Source of the DNA: a virus
Virus record (IMG/VR): IMGVR_UViG_3300042514_001575
Coordinates: 1-27,799 of that record
DNA: 27,799 nt
Reading direction: 5' to 3' (one strand)
Shown here piece after piece: positions 24,833 to 27,799 of this stretch. The number at the start of each line of letters is the position of its first letter. Position 1 is the stretch's first letter. Position numbers and translations under genes: made by a program. Under the pieces are notes generated by a model. The model was not told where the DNA came from. It saw only the letters and a program-made list of their open reading frames with translations, and did no database searches.

Positions 24833-25093
24833 ATGAGAACAATAAGATTAACAGAAGCTGGTTTAAATAAACTAGTTAAAAGAATTGTTGAAGATAAAGG
24901 AAGTGAAGGCCTTTTTATGGACTACCATAAAGAAAGTAAAGCAACAACTGGTAAAAAAGCAATATCTATGATTAACAAAATTATGGATAAACTTTCAACA
25001 ATGAAAGATAAATTTGAGAATACTAATTTTGCATTTAGTAAATCTGATTTATCAAAACTTGAAGATTTTTATGATACATTGAGTGGCAAATAA
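24833..25093 (+). CDS. Small protein with N-terminal IRLTE-type motif
   Basis: 86 residues from ATG 24833. A longer reading from TTG 24809 is unlikely, because it would translate the promoter. This is the only plus-strand gene in the window. The N-terminus, MRTIRLTEAGLNKLVKRIVE, matches a short amphipathic motif (roughly IRLTE..L..iVkrvi.e) that I recall from many proteins of Bacteroidota phages. The rest is a Lys/Asp-rich predicted helical region (about 38-60 and 66-84) with no catalytic motif. It ends before a strong bidirectional terminator. The motif may be a targeting or assembly tag, comparable in idea to T4 prohead targeting sequences, or an interaction helix. That is inference, and the function is unknown. 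Confidence 0.75.
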   Translation: MRTIRLTEAGLNKLVKRIVEDKGSEGLFMDYHKESKATTGKKAISMINKIMDKLSTMKDKFENTNFAFSKSDLSKLEDFYDTLSGK

Positions 25094-25114
25094 GTTTAAA
25101 TCAATACTAATATT

Positions 25115-25154
25115 AAAAACCCCCAAATCTAAACTAATAGGCTGGGGGTTTTTT
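25115..25154. terminator. Bidirectional intrinsic terminator
   Basis: AAAAACCCCCA at 25115-25125 pairs perfectly with TGGGGGTTTTT at 25143-25153 across a 17-nt loop, giving an 11-bp stem with a 5-GC core. It has T-tracts on both strands. It lies between the convergent small plus-strand gene (stop 25093) and nrdA (stop 25176), so it ends transcripts from both sides. Confidence 0.93.
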
Positions 25155-25175
25155 ATTTAACAAATTGTATCAAAT

Positions 25176-26801
25176 CTACGATTCACAACTCACACACTCA
25201 TTAATATTTCTTGCAAATGATTGTGCTGAACTTTGGCTAAACTGATAGTAAAGCGTCTTAACCCCCTCTTCATGAGCATATAGATATAATTGATTTATAT
25301 CCTTTGCTGGAACTGATGGATGTATCATCAAATTTAATGACTGTGATTGGTCAATAAATTTTTGCCTCTGTGCTGCTTGTAATATCAATTCTTTTGGTGA
25401 TATTTCAATAAATGATTTAAACACCTCTTTTGTGGGAAAATCCAAATGCTGAACTGATCCATCTTTCTTCAAAATACTCTCCCAGGTTTCTGGCGTATTT
25501 AAACCATACTTATCCAATTCAATATCCAAAAATGGATTCTTATAAATTGTTTTTGATTTAGCCAAATCTTTAATAAAATAATTTGATTTGATTGGCTCAA
25601 TACCCATACTTACTTGCCCTAAAATAAATGAACTTGACTTGGTTGGGGCAATAGCAATTAATGTTGTGTTGGCATAACCCTCTCTTAAACATTTATATCC
25701 CTTCTCTTCATATAAATATTTTGAAGCCAATTCTGATTTCTCTTTAATTATTTTAAATATTTGATGATTTAATTGTTTTGCCATCAAAGATTCAAATGGT
25801 ATTAACTTGGATTGAAATAATGAATGATATCCTAAAACACCCAAACCAATTGCTCTATGCTGTGATGCAAATCTATTAGCCCTTTTCATACCAGCCATTT
25901 TACCTGACTTCAATATAAATTCATCCATAACTGCATTTAAGAACATTGTGTAAACCTCAATTGCATCAGTCTCAACTATCTCATCCCAATGAAGTAAATT
26001 CAATGAACCTAAACAACAAACAAATGAGTTTAATGAATCTGTCGGCAATTGAATTTCGGAACACAAGTTACTTGCAGTTATCTCCATACCCAACTCTTTG
26101 TAGGGGGAATTATTGTTTGAGTTATCCTTAAACATAATATATGGAAAACCAAACTCATTACGTCTTTGAATAATTTTTGCCCATATCTTTCTCTTGCTTG
26201 GGTCTCCCCCCTTCATATCATTAATCCAATTATCTGTAACAGTAACACCATATTGTAAATTCTGGATTGGATTGCCCTCTGATCCAATATCAAGAAACTC
26301 CATAATATCCTCATGTTCAACTGGCAACCAAACTGCACATGCACCCCTTCTTGCCTCTGATTGTTTGCATACATCAACTACTGTGTCATACACCCTTGCA
26401 TAATGAACTGGTCCATCTGCTGTACCACCTGTTGATATTTTAGTTCCCCTTGCTCTAATATTACCTAAATAAGCACTAGTTCCACCACCATATTTTGACA
26501 TCATACCAATCTCTCTTCCAGCATTTAAAATGCTATCTAATGTGTCATCAATATTGGATCCATAACAGGATATAGGCAACCCCTTTTCTTTACCAAAATT
26601 AATCCATACTGGTGTAGAAAGGCTATAAAAACCCCTTGCCATATATTCCTCAAATTTAACAGCAAACCCATCAATTTTTAAATACCCCTCTGCTTTATTA
26701 GCAATATCTTTAATCCTTTGCTCGGGGGTTTCACTAATATACCCCCTTGATAAGAAAAGCCTGCTCTCATCATTTAACCAATAATATTTTTCTTTATTCA
26801 T
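25176..26801 (-). CDS. nrdA: Class I ribonucleotide reductase, alpha subunit (NrdA), short form
   Basis: 541 residues from ATG 26801, much shorter than E. coli NrdA (761). It reduces ribonucleoside diphosphates to deoxy forms. Visible key residues: Cys79 in PISCYG (E. coli C225); N245-L-C247-S-E249 in ASNLCSEIQ (the N437/C439/E441 triad, thiyl radical Cys247); Cys262 or Cys263 in FVCCLGSLNL (C462); the Tyr518-Tyr519 dyad in KTLYYQFSQ (Y730/Y731, radical transfer); and Cys536/Cys539 in NECVSCES (C-terminal reducing pair). There is no N-terminal ATP-cone, so feedback inhibition by dATP is probably absent, as is useful for a phage. It follows nrdB after 12 nt (same transcript) and is ended by the 25115-25154 terminator. 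Confidence 0.95.
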   Translation of the reverse strand: MNKEKYYWLNDESRLFLSRGYISETPEQRIKDIANKAEGYLKIDGFAVKFEEYMARGFYSLSTPVWINFGKEKGLPISCYGSNIDDTLDSILNAGREIGMMSKYGGGTSAYLGNIRARGTKISTGGTADGPVHYARVYDTVVDVCKQSEARRGACAVWLPVEHEDIMEFLDIGSEGNPIQNLQYGVTVTDNWINDMKGGDPSKRKIWAKIIQRRNEFGFPYIMFKDNSNNNSPYKELGMEITASNLCSEIQLPTDSLNSFVCCLGSLNLLHWDEIVETDAIEVYTMFLNAVMDEFILKSGKMAGMKRANRFASQHRAIGLGVLGYHSLFQSKLIPFESLMAKQLNHQIFKIIKEKSELASKYLYEEKGYKCLREGYANTTLIAIAPTKSSSFILGQVSMGIEPIKSNYFIKDLAKSKTIYKNPFLDIELDKYGLNTPETWESILKKDGSVQHLDFPTKEVFKSFIEISPKELILQAAQRQKFIDQSQSLNLMIHPSVPAKDINQLYLYAHEEGVKTLYYQFSQSSAQSFARNINECVSCES

Positions 26802-26813
26802 TATATTTGTTTT

Positions 26814-27791
26814 TTAAAATAAATCATCTTCTGTTATGCTCTTACTTTTTTTATTGTAATCTATACTTTTTTTATAGAAGAAATCCCCCTCCTTTGTTGA
26901 TAAAATCTCCACATCAAACCATAATGTCTTCTCAATTTCTGTAAAATCAACCTCAAATACTGGCTTCATTCCAATTCTATTTAATGAATTGTTAAATCTA
27001 TTCTGAATGAAATGTTTAATTGTATCTTTTGATAAGAAACTTAACTCTCCATGCTCAAATATCCAATCCAATATTCCACATTCAGCAGCATATGCTTTAT
27101 GGCAAGCAGAAACAATCAGTTGCTCAAATTCGTCATCAAACCATTCTGGATTTTCTTCCTTAATAATATTGATAAGTTCTGATCCAAAATTACCGTGAAT
27201 TTCTTCTTCCTTTGAAGTTGCCTCAACCACATTTGAAATACCCTTGAATAAATTCTTCTCCTTGTTAAAGGACATCATAATCAAGAACTGGCTAAATAAA
27301 CTCACATGTTCAATAAACAATGAAAATAATAATACAGACTTTGTGTACATTTTATTCTCTTTGCTCCTTGTTCCATCCAAATATTTTGATAGATAACTAA
27401 TTCTATTCTTTATGGCAGGAATTTCAATAACTGTCTGAAACTCATTTTCCAACCCAAGAATTCTTAATAATTGCGCATAAGCATCCTTATGTCTTACTTC
27501 CGACTCGGCAAATGTCATACCAACATCACCAATTTCAGTTATGGGCATTCTCTTATACAAGTCAGCCCAGAATGTTTTTACATTAACCTCAATTTGTGCA
27601 ATTGCCAACATTGACCTCTTAATAACTTCCCTCTCCTCATTAGATATTTTTGTCTTATAATCATCAATATCTGTTGTGAAATTGAATTCAGAATGTATCC
27701 AGTATGAATGTCTTATAGCATCCTTATATGCTAATAAAGATGGATATTCATAAGGCAAAATATTTACCCTCTTTTCAAAAATGTTCTTCAT
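26814..27791 (-). CDS. nrdB: Class I ribonucleotide reductase, beta subunit (NrdB)
   Basis: 325 residues from ATG 27791, preceded by AAAGGA. This subunit houses the di-metal site and tyrosyl radical used by NrdA. The ligand pattern is complete: Glu68 in AIAQIEVNVKTFW (E. coli D84 position), Glu98 and His101 in ESEVRHKDAY, Glu161 in LFIEHVSLF, and Glu196 and His199 in EEEIHGNF. The radical Tyr105 sits four residues after His101, as Y122 does after H118. The C-terminus, ITEDDLF, is an acidic tail ending in an aromatic-type residue, as needed to dock on NrdA. Glu in place of Asp at the first ligand is the notable variation. It is the first gene of the nrdB-nrdA pair; the window ends 8 bp upstream of its start, so its promoter is not visible. 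Confidence 0.95.
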   Translation of the reverse strand: MKNIFEKRVNILPYEYPSLLAYKDAIRHSYWIHSEFNFTTDIDDYKTKISNEEREVIKRSMLAIAQIEVNVKTFWADLYKRMPITEIGDVGMTFAESEVRHKDAYAQLLRILGLENEFQTVIEIPAIKNRISYLSKYLDGTRSKENKMYTKSVLLFSLFIEHVSLFSQFLIMMSFNKEKNLFKGISNVVEATSKEEEIHGNFGSELINIIKEENPEWFDDEFEQLIVSACHKAYAAECGILDWIFEHGELSFLSKDTIKHFIQNRFNNSLNRIGMKPVFEVDFTEIEKTLWFDVEILSTKEGDFFYKKSIDYNKKSKSITEDDLF

Positions 27792-27799
27792 ATTCCTTT

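Overview
The window (about 27.8 kb, strongly AT-rich) looks like part of the genome of a large, T4-like contractile-tailed phage that infects a member of the Bacteroidota. The phage call rests on a gp25-like and a gp6-like baseplate wedge protein followed by a long run of tail, fibre and adhesin genes. The host call rests on SprB-type repeats, a FISUMP domain, Thr-Pro linkers, and start codons preceded by A-rich stretches rather than clear Shine-Dalgarno sites. No integrase, transposase, tRNA, rRNA or CRISPR array was seen.

Layout, read in the direction of transcription (mostly leftward, minus strand). At the right end nrdB (27791-26814) and nrdA (26801-25176) encode a class I ribonucleotide reductase. 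They face the window's only plus-strand gene, a small protein (24833-25093) with an N-terminal IRLTE motif; a strong bidirectional terminator (25115-25154) lies between them. A divergent 83-bp promoter region (24750-24832) then opens the tail module: gp25-like (24749), gp6-like (24271), a 1700-residue protein with a Cna/carboxypeptidase-regulatory-like N-terminus and an unexpected multi-span hydrophobic block (22371-17269), and an unknown 553-residue protein (17276).

The next segment is a set of tightly coupled adhesin-like and structural genes: a Thr-Pro linker protein (15628), a FISUMP-domain protein whose natural start appears interrupted by a stop codon (14946, probably once 15066), unknown 14156, PKD-like 13569, unknown 12502, a 988-residue baseplate protein with a tail-protein-I-like motif (11609), a seven-repeat SprB-like protein (8643), a two-domain protein (6457) and another Thr-Pro linker protein (5905). 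Junctions are mostly ATGA, TAATG or TAATATG, so translation is probably coupled.

The left end holds two fibres. One (4366-1859) has Gly-Thr/Ser-Ser collagen-like spacers, a recently duplicated 265-bp module and a C1q/TNF-like tip. The second (1717 to beyond base 1) has a fibre N-terminal domain and at least 148 Gly-X-Ser triplets; its C-terminus lies outside the window. These genes would build the baseplate and a varied set of host-binding appendages, while the reductase supplies deoxynucleotides. The points most worth a second look are the membrane-spanning block in the 1700-residue baseplate-region protein, the interrupted FISUMP gene, the Ser/Thr-only collagen-like array, and the tagged small plus-strand protein.
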